A stretch of 5,911 bases of DNA from Candidatus Arcticimaribacter sp. (GCA_011526275.1 WTJP01000028.1:1-5911); one strand, 5' to 3'; shown: positions 1 to 5,854, counted from the stretch's first letter. Numbers and translations: made by a program. Notes: generated by a model not told the origin, from the sequence alone.

Positions 1-509
1 AAAACGTAGAGTTGGTAAAACCTGGAGGTCTCGAATTAAAAGATCGCTTAGTAGGGGTACAACGTGTAACCAAAGTAACCAAAGGTGGACGCGCATTTGG
101 ATTCTCTGCCATTGTTGTGGTAGGCGATGAAAACGGCGTTGTAGGTCAAGGTTTAGGAAAATCGAAAGAAGTTGCTGAGGCCATTTCTAAAGCGGTAGAA
201 GACGCGAAGAAAAACCTCGTGCGTATCCCCATTAAAAATGGAACTTTACCTCACGAACAAAAAGGTAAATACGGTGGAGCACGTGTATTCTTAAAGCCTG
301 CAACACCTGGTACCGGGGTAATCGCCGGTGGTGCTGTTCGCGCCGTATTGGAAGCCGTAGGAGTACACAACGTACTTTCGAAGTCGCAAGGATCTTCTAA
401 CCCACACAATGTGGTGAAGGCTACCTTCGATGCCATGTTGCAATTGAGAAGCCCAGAGATGGTCGCTAAGCAACGCGGTATTTCACTAGATAAAGTATTT
501 AACGGATAA
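1..509 (+). CDS. rpsE: 30S ribosomal protein uS5 (S5), 5'-partial
   Basis: Small-subunit protein S5 sits near the mRNA entry and decoding region and contributes to translational accuracy. The reading frame is open to the left edge; its first complete codon is at position 3 and the visible fragment has 168 residues, beginning NVELVKPGG. A TTG at 12 could be taken as a start, but related Bacteroidota S5 proteins continue upstream of this point, so I treat the gene as truncated by the window, probably by only a few residues. The double-stranded-RNA-binding S5 domain occupies about the first 75 visible residues, including the signature region GGRAFGFSAIVVVGDENG. The C-terminal domain follows (GGARVFLKPA, GTGVIAGGAVRAVLE, SKSQGSSNPHNVVKATFDA). 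The gene ends with TAA 11 nt before rpmD. Gene order (S5-L30-L15-SecY) is the classic spc order. Identity is certain; only the start is unseen. Confidence 0.97.
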   Translation, partial: NVELVKPGGLELKDRLVGVQRVTKVTKGGRAFGFSAIVVVGDENGVVGQGLGKSKEVAEAISKAVEDAKKNLVRIPIKNGTLPHEQKGKYGGARVFLKPATPGTGVIAGGAVRAVLEAVGVHNVLSKSQGSSNPHNVVKATFDAMLQLRSPEMVAKQRGISLDKVFNG

Positions 510-520
510 TTAAGCGAGTC

Positions 521-700
521 ATGGCGAAAGTAAAAGTAAAGCAAATCAAAAGCAGCATTAAGCGTTTACAAAATCAGAAACGTACCCTTGAAGCGCTTGG
601 ATTAAGAGGAATTGGAAAAGAAGTAACCCACGAGGCTACACCCAATATCCTTGGAATGATTAAAAAAGTAGAACACTTGGTTTCTGTTACAGAAGCATAA
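521..700 (+). CDS. rpmD: 50S ribosomal protein uL30 (L30)
   Basis: A 59-residue small protein of the large subunit, read from ATG 521 to TAA 698-700. The protein starts MAKVKVKQIKSSIKR and ends VEHLVSVTEA. The pattern is that of L30: a short first beta strand (KVKVKQIKSSI), a helix (RTLEALGL), then RGIGKEV and a final helix and strand (NILGMIKKVEHLVSV). Length matches the usual bacterial 58-61 residues. It lies 11 nt after rpsE and 9 nt before rplO, exactly where L30 is expected in the spc operon. No Shine-Dalgarno motif precedes it, so translation probably depends on read-through or coupling from rpsE (inference). L30 is missing in some bacteria but is present and intact here. Confidence 0.96.
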   Translation: MAKVKVKQIKSSIKRLQNQKRTLEALGLRGIGKEVTHEATPNILGMIKKVEHLVSVTEA

Positions 701-709
701 ATCGACGAT

Positions 710-1162
710 ATGGACTTAAGTAATATTCAACCTGCAGCTGGGTCAACCCACAAAAACGCTAAACGTCTTGGTCGCGGCCAAGGGTCAGGTAAAGGGGGAA
801 CCGCTGCACGTGGACACAAAGGAGCTAAATCACGCTCTGGATACTCTAAAAAACTAGGATTCGAAGGAGGGCAAATGCCGTTGCAACGCCGTGTGCCTAA
901 GTTTGGATTCAAAAACATCAACCGCAAAGAATACCAAGGCATCAACCTCGATACCTTACAAGGCTTAGTGGACGAGAAGAAAATCAAAGATGCACTTGGA
1001 TTCGACAACATGGTGGAATTGCGTTTAGCACGTAAAACCGAAATGGTGAAGATTTTAGGTCGTGGTGAATTAAAAGCCGCCCTTAAAGTAAGTGCACACA
1101 AATTTACTGCCTCTGCCAAAGCAGCCATCGAAGCGGCTGGAGGAGAAGCCATTGAATTATAA
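710..1162 (+). CDS. rplO: 50S ribosomal protein uL15 (L15)
   Basis: Large-subunit protein L15, a late-assembly protein that contacts 23S rRNA through an extended basic N-terminal arm. The 150-residue product begins MDLSNIQPAAGSTHK. Residues about 18-50 form the Gly/Lys/Arg-rich arm (KRLGRGQGSGKGGTAARGHKG), followed by FEGGQMPLQRRVPKFGF at 51-67. The globular domain contains the family signature from K114 to G144 (KILGRGELK ... KFTASAKAAIEAAG). Length is normal for bacteria (about 144-150). The start is 9 nt after rpmD with no Shine-Dalgarno motif; secY begins 7 nt after the stop, so the pair is tightly linked as in most bacteria. Nothing in the protein is unusual. Confidence 0.98.
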   Translation: MDLSNIQPAAGSTHKNAKRLGRGQGSGKGGTAARGHKGAKSRSGYSKKLGFEGGQMPLQRRVPKFGFKNINRKEYQGINLDTLQGLVDEKKIKDALGFDNMVELRLARKTEMVKILGRGELKAALKVSAHKFTASAKAAIEAAGGEAIEL

Positions 1163-1169
1163 TTGACCG

Positions 1170-2516
1170 ATGAAGAATTTTTTAGAAACCCTTGTAAATA
1201 TTTATAAGATAGAAGAGTTGCGTAACCGGATAGGGGTCACGTTAACGATTCTTCTCATTTACCGCTTTGGAGCGCAAATTACCCTCCCAGGTATCGACGC
1301 CGTTCAGCTTGCTGAATTAGGCAACCGTACCGGTGGTGGTGGACTCTTAGGCGTATTGAACATGTTTACAGGAGGGGCCTTTGCTAACGCATCTGTTTTC
1401 GCGTTGGGAATCATGCCCTACATTTCGGCTTCTATCGTTGTTCAATTGATGGGAATTGCGATTCCTTATTTACAAAAACTCCAAAAAGAAGGAGAGAGCG
1501 GACGTAAGACCCTCAATCAAATTACCCGCTGGTTAACCATCGCGATTTGTGTGGTGCAAGCTCCAGCTTATTTGTTTGGTCTAGGTGCCCTTGGTGTACC
1601 AGACTCTGCTTTCGTTCTTGGAAAAGGCATTGGCTTTATGGCGCCTGCTGTCATCATTTTGGTGACCGGTACCATCTTCGCCATGTGGTTGGGAGAGAAG
1701 ATTACCGATAAAGGAATTGGAAACGGGATTTCCCTCCTCATTATGGTGGGGATCATTGCTACCCTTCCTTTGTCTTTCGCACAAGAAGTTGTTTCGCGTG
1801 TATCAGAGAACAACGGAGGATTGATTTTGATTTTAATTGAATTGATCTTGTGGATTGTGATCATCGTCCTTTCCATTCTTTTGGTAATGGCCGTGCGTCA
1901 AATCCCTGTGCAGTATGCCCGCAGAACACAAGGCGGTGCTAACGAGCGCAATGTGTTTGGATCACGTCAATACATTCCATTGAAGTTAAACGCTTCTGGT
2001 GTAATGCCTATCATTTTCGCGCAAGCCATTATGTTTGCCCCAGCTTATGTTGGGCGACTCATTGGGGATAGCGATTTAGGGCAGTGGCTACAAGTGAACT
2101 TCTCTGATATTTTTGGCTTGTGGTACAATGTAGTCTTTGCACTATTGATTATCATTTTCACCTATTTCTACACTGCGATTACTGTGCCTACCAACAAGAT
2201 GGCCGACGATTTAAAACGCAGTGGAGGTTTTGTTCCTGGGGTTCGTCCTGGTAACGAGACCAGTGAATTCCTCGACGATGTAATGTCGCACATTACCTTC
2301 CCAGGATCGTTGTTCTTAGCTGCTTTAGCTGTTTTCCCAGCGGTGGTGGTTAAACTCATCGGGATGCAACAAGGTTGGGCCTTGTTCTACGGAGGAACGT
2401 CACTCTTGATTATGGTGGGAGTTGCGATCGACACCATCCAGCAAGTAAACTCCTATTTATTGAACCGCCACTACGACGGTTTAATGAAAGCAGGAACAAC
2501 CCGTAAAGCAAGCTAA
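1170..2516 (+). CDS. secY: Protein translocase channel subunit SecY
   Basis: SecY forms the membrane pore through which unfolded preproteins pass and from which membrane proteins are released sideways; it works with SecE, SecG, SecA and the ribosome. The 448-residue protein shows about ten hydrophobic segments, near residues 20-38, 70-98, 118-138, 155-175, 183-203, 217-241, 276-298, 316-338, 375-397 and 400-420. The plug region and second segment carry GALGIMPYISASIVVQLM-like family residues (79-94, GIMPYISASIVVQLM). The second signature TDKGIGNGISLLIM is at 179-192. The cytoplasmic loop 348-361 contains GGFVPGVRPG; R359 matches the conserved loop arginine that binds SecA and ribosome in E. 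coli (R357). Size is as expected. It starts 7 nt after rplO, and only 1 nt separates its stop from infA. The intervening adk or map genes seen in many other bacteria are absent. Confidence 0.98.
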   Translation: MKNFLETLVNIYKIEELRNRIGVTLTILLIYRFGAQITLPGIDAVQLAELGNRTGGGGLLGVLNMFTGGAFANASVFALGIMPYISASIVVQLMGIAIPYLQKLQKEGESGRKTLNQITRWLTIAICVVQAPAYLFGLGALGVPDSAFVLGKGIGFMAPAVIILVTGTIFAMWLGEKITDKGIGNGISLLIMVGIIATLPLSFAQEVVSRVSENNGGLILILIELILWIVIIVLSILLVMAVRQIPVQYARRTQGGANERNVFGSRQYIPLKLNASGVMPIIFAQAIMFAPAYVGRLIGDSDLGQWLQVNFSDIFGLWYNVVFALLIIIFTYFYTAITVPTNKMADDLKRSGGFVPGVRPGNETSEFLDDVMSHITFPGSLFLAALAVFPAVVVKLIGMQQGWALFYGGTSLLIMVGVAIDTIQQVNSYLLNRHYDGLMKAGTTRKAS

Positions 2517-2517
2517 G

Positions 2518-2733
2518 ATGGCCAAACAAGCAGCAATAGAGCAAGAAGGAAGCATCATCGAAGCATTGTCTAACGCAATGTTCCGTGTAGAGTTAGAAAA
2601 TGGTCACGTGGTGACCGCACACATCTCAGGAAAAATGCGTTTGCATTACATTAAATTGTTACCTGGAGATAAAGTAAAATTAGAAATGAGTCCTTACGAT
2701 TTAACCAAAGCAAGGATCACCTATAGATTTTAA
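2518..2733 (+). CDS. infA: Translation initiation factor IF-1
   Basis: IF-1 occupies the A site of the 30S subunit during initiation and assists IF-2 and IF-3. The product has 71 residues, the usual length, and is a single S1-type OB fold: GSIIEALSNAMFRVELENGHVVTAHISGKMR (residues 11-41), then IKLLPGDKVKLEMSPYDLTKARITYRF to the C-terminus. Methionine is followed by AKQAAIEQEG, the N-terminus typical of Bacteroidota. The ATG lies a single base after the secY stop codon, so ribosomes finishing secY can probably reinitiate here (inference); no Shine-Dalgarno motif is present. The infA-rpmJ-rpsM order downstream is the standard junction between the spc and alpha operons. Confidence 0.98.
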   Translation: MAKQAAIEQEGSIIEALSNAMFRVELENGHVVTAHISGKMRLHYIKLLPGDKVKLEMSPYDLTKARITYRF

Positions 2734-2743
2734 AATAGAACCG

Positions 2744-2860
2744 ATGAAAGTAAGAGCATCATTAAAGAAAAGAAGCGCCGACTGCAAAATTGTTCGCAGA
2801 AAAGGTCGTCTTTACGTTATTAACAAAAAGAATCCTAGATTTAAACAAAGACAAGGATAA
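2744..2860 (+). CDS. rpmJ: 50S ribosomal protein bL36 (L36), zinc-ligand-depleted form
   Basis: A 38-residue large-subunit protein read from ATG 2744 to TAA 2858-2860: MKVRASLKKRSADC, then KIVRRKGRLYVINKKNP and RFKQRQG. The frame and the ends (MKVRAS..., KIVRRKG, ...KQRQG) identify L36 clearly. In zinc-binding L36 the ribbon uses three Cys and one His (CxxC ... C ... H). Here the first Cys position is Ser11, Cys14 remains, the third is Asn and the His position is Phe, so a zinc site cannot form. This is the zinc-free ('C-minus') type known from comparative work on ribosomal proteins and appears usual in this phylum. It lies 10 nt after infA and 2 nt before rpsM. Confidence 0.96.
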   Translation: MKVRASLKKRSADCKIVRRKGRLYVINKKNPRFKQRQG

Positions 2861-2862
2861 TT

Positions 2863-3237
2863 ATGGCAAGAATATCAGGAGTAGACATTCCAAAACAAAA
2901 GCGAGGTGTAATCGCCTTGACCTATATCTTCGGGATTGGTCGTAGCCGTGCACAGCAAATTTTAGCCGAGGCTAAAGTAGACGAAAGTAAAAAAGTAGCC
3001 GATTGGTCGGATAGCGAAATTGCCGCTATTCGTGAAGCAGTTTCTTCCTTTAAAATCGAAGGGGAATTGCGTTCAGAAATCCAATTGAACATCAAACGTT
3101 TAATGGACATCGGGTGCTACCGTGGAATCCGTCACAGAGCTGGATTGCCATTGAGAGGGCAACGCACGAAAAACAACTCGCGTACCCGTAAAGGAAAACG
3201 TAAAACGGTTGCGAACAAGAAAAAGGCAACGAAATAA
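2863..3237 (+). CDS. rpsM: 30S ribosomal protein uS13 (S13)
   Basis: S13 sits in the head of the small subunit, contacts the P-site tRNA through its tail and forms bridges to the 50S subunit. The 124-residue protein starts MARISGVDIPKQKRG. Helix-turn-helix-like residues YIFGIGRSRAQQIL follow at 21-34. The signature CYRGIRHRAGLPLRGQRTKNNSRTRKG (five short blocks) spans residues 85-111. The extended tail is rich in Lys (GKRKTVANKKKATK). Length is usual (E. coli 118). The ATG is 2 nt after the rpmJ stop. A short AAGG (2853-2856), inside the last rpmJ codons, is the closest thing to a Shine-Dalgarno motif in the window, 6 nt from the start. As first gene of the classic alpha operon it is the S4 control point in E. 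coli, but only 2 nt separate it from rpmJ here. Confidence 0.98.
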   Translation: MARISGVDIPKQKRGVIALTYIFGIGRSRAQQILAEAKVDESKKVADWSDSEIAAIREAVSSFKIEGELRSEIQLNIKRLMDIGCYRGIRHRAGLPLRGQRTKNNSRTRKGKRKTVANKKKATK

Positions 3238-3246
3238 TTCTAGATT

Positions 3247-3630
3247 ATGGCTAAAACTACTAGCAAAAAAAGAAAGGTTATTGTTGAATCAGTTGGAGAG
3301 GCACATATCAATGCTTCTTTCAACAACATCATTATTTCGCTTACCAACTTAAAAGGAGAAGTAATCTCTTGGTCATCTGCCGGAAAAATGGGCTTTAGAG
3401 GATCAAAGAAGAACACTCCTTACGCTGCTCAAACTGCCGCTGAAGATTGTGCTAAAGTTGCACAAGAGGCTGGTTTGCGTCAAGTGAAAGTGTATGTGAA
3501 AGGACCTGGAAACGGACGTGAGTCTGCTATCCGTACCCTTCATAACAACGGGATTGAAGTAACCGAAATCATCGACGTTACTCCATTACCACACAACGGT
3601 TGTCGACCACCTAAACGTCGAAGAGTATAA
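3247..3630 (+). CDS. rpsK: 30S ribosomal protein uS11 (S11)
   Basis: S11 is located on the platform of the small subunit next to the mRNA exit site and binds 16S rRNA together with S6 and S18. The 127-residue product begins MAKTTSKKRKVIVESVGEAH with a basic N-terminal arm. The core contains INASFNNIIISLTN (21-34), SWSSAGKMGFRGSKKNTPYAAQ (41-62, in two blocks) and VKGPGNGRESAIR (84-96). It ends with the highly conserved PHNGCRPPKRRRV. Asn117-Gly118 lies at the position where E. coli S11 is reported to form isoaspartate. The start is 9 nt after rpsM without a Shine-Dalgarno motif. After its TAA comes the longest spacer of the window, 82 nt, before rpsD. Confidence 0.98.
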   Translation: MAKTTSKKRKVIVESVGEAHINASFNNIIISLTNLKGEVISWSSAGKMGFRGSKKNTPYAAQTAAEDCAKVAQEAGLRQVKVYVKGPGNGRESAIRTLHNNGIEVTEIIDVTPLPHNGCRPPKRRRV

Positions 3631-3644
3631 TTTAAATTTAATCT

Positions 3645-3698
3645 GTAAAAGGAGTTCGATTATCGAAGGAAGCGACCTTAATTCATAATCCCTTTTAC
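3645..3698 (+). promoter_or_regulatory. Structured RNA element in the rpsK-rpsD spacer, candidate S4 leader
   Basis: The 82-nt spacer 3631-3712 holds a long bulged hairpin. The outer stem is GTAAAAGG 3645-3652 with CCTTTTAC 3691-3698 (8 bp). A one-sided 5-nt bulge AGTTC (3653-3657) follows, then GATTAT 3658-3663 with ATAATC 3685-3690 (6 bp, directly stacked on the outer 3' arm). After an asymmetric internal loop, AAGG 3666-3669 pairs with CCTT 3676-3679 around the loop AAGCGA. A competing local hairpin TTCGA/TCGAA (3655-3659 with 3663-3667) is possible, which would allow a switch. The element ends 14 nt before the rpsD ATG and has no T-tract directly after it, so it is not an intrinsic terminator. 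S4 represses its own operon through a leader RNA in E. coli and B. subtilis; placement just ahead of rpsD makes the same role plausible here, but this is inference. Confidence 0.6.
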
Positions 3699-3712
3699 CC
3701 AAGCAAATAAAA

Positions 3713-4318
3713 ATGGCAAGATATACTGGTCCAAAAACTAAGATTGCACGCAAATTCGGAGAGCCGATCTTTGGTGCAGACAAATCATTCGAAAAAAGAA
3801 ACTACCCTCCCGGGCAACACGGTAACAACAGAAGACGTGGGAAGAAATCGGAATATGCTATCCAGTTAATGGAGAAGCAAAAAGCCAAATTCACCTACGG
3901 AATCTTAGAGAAGCAATTTAGAATCATCTTCGATCGTGCTTCACGTGCCAAAGGTGTAACTGGTGAGGTGCTCTTACAATTGTGCGAGTCGCGTTTAGAC
4001 AACGTGGTGTACCGTTTAGGTATCGCGCCAACGCGTTCTGCTGCACGTCAATTGGTTTCTCACCGTCACATTACCGTTAACGGTTCTATTGTCAACATCC
4101 CTTCTTGTCACATTAAGGCGGGCGATGTGATTGGTGTTCGTGAAAAGTCAAAATCATTAACTGCCATTACCCATTCCTTAGAGCGCAACTCTTCTGTTTA
4201 TGAGTGGCTCACTTGGAACTCGGCTACCTTAGAAGGTACTTTTGTCTCTACCCCTCAGCGTTTACAAATCCCTGAGAACATCAAAGAGCAACTAATCGTA
4301 GAATTGTATTCTAAATAA
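3713..4318 (+). CDS. rpsD: 30S ribosomal protein uS4 (S4)
   Basis: S4 is a primary 16S rRNA-binding protein that nucleates assembly of the 30S body; in several bacteria it also represses its own mRNA. The 201-residue protein begins MARYTGPKTKIARKFGEP. The N-terminal domain includes YPPGQHG (31-37) and EKQKAKFTYGILEKQFR (54-70). The S4 RNA-binding domain starts at ESRLDNVVYRLG (92-103) and continues through TRSAARQLVSHRHITVNGSIVNIPS (107-131) and GDVIGVREKS. The conserved end EQLIVELYSK is present. The N-terminal Cys cluster of zinc-binding S4 proteins is absent, so this is a zinc-free type. Length fits the family (E. coli 206). The start follows the structured spacer and an A-rich stretch (AAGCAAATAAAA) rather than a Shine-Dalgarno motif. 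Confidence 0.98.
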   Translation: MARYTGPKTKIARKFGEPIFGADKSFEKRNYPPGQHGNNRRRGKKSEYAIQLMEKQKAKFTYGILEKQFRIIFDRASRAKGVTGEVLLQLCESRLDNVVYRLGIAPTRSAARQLVSHRHITVNGSIVNIPSCHIKAGDVIGVREKSKSLTAITHSLERNSSVYEWLTWNSATLEGTFVSTPQRLQIPENIKEQLIVELYSK

Positions 4319-4332
4319 TAACTGAAGTTATT
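4317..4332 (+). other. Small perfect hairpin between rpsD and rpoA
   Basis: AATAAC (4317-4322) and GTTATT (4327-4332) form a perfect 6-bp stem around the tetraloop TGAA (4323-4326). It begins within the rpsD stop codon (4316-4318) and ends 3 nt before the rpoA ATG at 4336. Five of six pairs are A-U, so it is weak, and no T-tract follows, so it is not a terminator. It could slow initiation at rpoA unless opened by ribosomes finishing rpsD; this is inference, and chance is possible in an AT-rich spacer. Confidence 0.35.
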
Positions 4333-4335
4333 CCT

Positions 4336-5328
4336 ATGGCTATATTAAATTTCCAAAAACCCGATAAGGTGATCATGATCGACTCTTCGGAATTCGACGG
4401 TAAATTCGAATTTCGTCCCCTAGAGCCTGGTTATGGACTCACCATTGGGAACGCATTGCGAAGAGTATTGCTTTCTTCTCTGGAAGGATTTGCAATCACT
4501 TCAGTAAAGATTGAAAACATCGACCACGAATTCTCTACCATTCCCGGTATTGTAGAAGACGTGACCGAAATCATTTTGAACTTAAAGCAAGTGCGCTTTA
4601 AGCGTCAAATCGAGGATATCGAAAACGAAAAGGTGAGTATCACCATTGGAGGACAAGAGCAATTAAAAGCCTCAGACTTCCAAAAGTTCATCTCTGGTTT
4701 CCAAGTACTCAACACCGACTTGGTGATTTGTAACCTCGAGAAAAGCGTTCAACTCAACATGGAATTGACTATCGAAAAAGGTCGTGGTTATGTTCCTGCA
4801 GAAGAGAACAAGAAAATGGATGCCGAATTAGGTACCATTGCCATCGACTCGATCTACACTCCAGTGAAAAACGTGAAGTTTAGCATTGAAAACTACCGTG
4901 TAGAGCAAAAAACCGATTACGAAAAATTGGTTTTTGAAATCGAAACCGACGGTTCTATTCACCCAAAAGACGCTTTAACTGAAGCAGCAAGAACCCTCAT
5001 CCACCACTTCTATTTGTTCTCTGACGAGCGCATTACCCTAGAAGCCGATGAGATCGCACAGACCGAGACTTATGACGAGGAATCGCTCCACATGCGTCAG
5101 TTGTTGAAGACTAAACTCATCGACATGGACCTTTCTGTTCGTGCGTTGAACTGTTTGAAAGCAGCAGAAGTAGAAACCCTAGGTGACTTGGTTTCTTACA
5201 ACAAAAATGATTTGATGAAGTTTAGAAACTTCGGGAAAAAATCATTGACCGAGTTGGAAGAGCTTGTCGTATTGAAAGGACTTTCTTTTGGTATGAACCT
5301 CGCCAAATACAAATTAGATAAAGACTAA
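4336..5328 (+). CDS. rpoA: DNA-directed RNA polymerase subunit alpha
   Basis: The alpha subunit dimerises to nucleate core RNA polymerase assembly and contacts promoter DNA and activators through its C-terminal domain. The 330-residue protein is full length (E. coli 329). The N-terminal domain covers about 1-235: FRPLEPGYGLTIGNALRRVLLSSLEG (26-51, two conserved blocks for dimerisation and beta contact), HEFSTIPGIVEDVTEIILNLK and KGRGYVPAEENK (148-159). A short acidic linker (about 236-250) leads to the C-terminal domain with LSVRALNCLKAAEVETLGDLV and FGKKSLTELEE (299-309). R269 and N272 correspond to the UP-element-binding R265 and N268 of E. coli, so DNA contact is likely retained. It starts 17 nt after rpsD and is followed 22 nt later by rplQ, the standard alpha-operon order. 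Confidence 0.98.
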   Translation: MAILNFQKPDKVIMIDSSEFDGKFEFRPLEPGYGLTIGNALRRVLLSSLEGFAITSVKIENIDHEFSTIPGIVEDVTEIILNLKQVRFKRQIEDIENEKVSITIGGQEQLKASDFQKFISGFQVLNTDLVICNLEKSVQLNMELTIEKGRGYVPAEENKKMDAELGTIAIDSIYTPVKNVKFSIENYRVEQKTDYEKLVFEIETDGSIHPKDALTEAARTLIHHFYLFSDERITLEADEIAQTETYDEESLHMRQLLKTKLIDMDLSVRALNCLKAAEVETLGDLVSYNKNDLMKFRNFGKKSLTELEELVVLKGLSFGMNLAKYKLDKD

Positions 5329-5350
5329 CCGATAGTTTACAGCATAGAAA

Positions 5351-5854
5351 ATGAGACACGGAAAAAAAGTAATGCACCTTGGCCGCAAAACAGCACATCG
5401 CAAATCGATGTTAGCCAACATGGCCTGTTCATTAATCGAGCATAAACGCATCAATACTACTGTGACCAAAGCCAAAGCTTTAAAGCAGTTTATTGAGCCA
5501 ATCATCACCAAGTCGAAAGAAGACTCTACCCACAACCGTAGAACTGCTTTTCGTTACTTACGTAGCAAAGAAGCCGTTTCTGCTTTGTTCCGCGATGTAG
5601 CGGTGAAGGTAGGAGATCGTCCAGGAGGGTACACCCGCATCATTAAGTTGGGGAACCGCCTTGGAGATAACGCTGACATGGCCATGATCGAGTTGGTTGA
5701 TTTCAACGAAATCTACAACAACAACGAAGGCGCTAAAAAGAAGACAACGCGAAGAAGTCGTTCGAAAAAAGCAGCCGAAGCCGAGACGGTAGAAACCGTT
5801 GCAGAAGCTCCAGAAGCTCCAGCAGCAGAAACCGAAGAAAAGTCGGAAGAATAG
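5351..5854 (+). CDS. rplQ: 50S ribosomal protein bL17 (L17) with C-terminal extension
   Basis: L17 binds 23S rRNA close to the peptide exit tunnel rim. The core, about residues 1-120, is typical: MRHGKKVMHLGRKTAHRKSML, ANMACSLIEHKRINTTVTKAKALKQ-type blocks, then GDRPGGYTRIIKLGNRLGDNADMAMIELVDFN. The product has 167 residues against 127 in E. coli. The extra C-terminus has a strongly basic stretch (about 129-140, KKKTTRRSRSKK) and then an acidic Ala/Glu/Pro tail (141-167) ending EEKSEE. This tail is low complexity and probably disordered; similar tails are common on L17 of Bacteroidota as far as I recall, so it is likely genuine rather than a frameshift. The gene starts 22 nt after rpoA behind an A-rich stretch and is the last gene before the terminator. 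Confidence 0.97.
   Translation: MRHGKKVMHLGRKTAHRKSMLANMACSLIEHKRINTTVTKAKALKQFIEPIITKSKEDSTHNRRTAFRYLRSKEAVSALFRDVAVKVGDRPGGYTRIIKLGNRLGDNADMAMIELVDFNEIYNNNEGAKKKTTRRSRSKKAAEAETVETVAEAPEAPAAETEEKSEE
5802..5819 (+). repeat. 9-bp tandem duplication in the rplQ tail
   Basis: CAGAAGCTC occurs twice in direct succession (5802-5810 and 5811-5819), giving the EAPEAP segment of the L17 tail, and is followed by three CAG units (5820-5828). It is in frame, so gain or loss of a unit would change tail length by three residues without breaking the gene. A slippage origin is inferred. Confidence 0.75.

Noticed and set aside
12..14. TTG as the true start of rpsE
   Set aside because: The frame continues upstream with NVE, which matches the N-terminal region of related S5 proteins, so the gene begins before the window.
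727..1152. A 141-codon open frame on the minus strand opposite rplO
   Set aside because: It mirrors the codon structure of rplO, resembles no protein I recognise, and is rich in Pro/Leu as expected of an antisense shadow of a Gly/Lys-rich gene. Other minus-strand frames (251-544, 1568-1876, 2168-2359, 5314-5535 and others) are rejected on the same grounds.
3600..3640. A Bacteroidota-type promoter (TTG at 3600-3602 and TAAATTTA at 3633-3640) driving rpsD
   Set aside because: The -7-like box matches TAnnTTTG except for its last base, but the gap of 30 nt to the TTG is longer than the usual spacing, and AT-rich spacers give such matches by chance.
3647..3654. AAAAGGAG as a Shine-Dalgarno sequence for an unseen gene or for rpsD
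   Set aside because: It lies about 59 nt before the rpsD ATG, no ATG or plausible short frame follows at a suitable distance, and four to six of its bases are used in the outer stem of the hairpin.
3645..3712. The rpsK-rpsD hairpin as an intrinsic terminator
   Set aside because: The 3' arm is followed by CCAAGCAAATAAAA, not by a T-tract, and the stem is interrupted by a bulge and internal loop.
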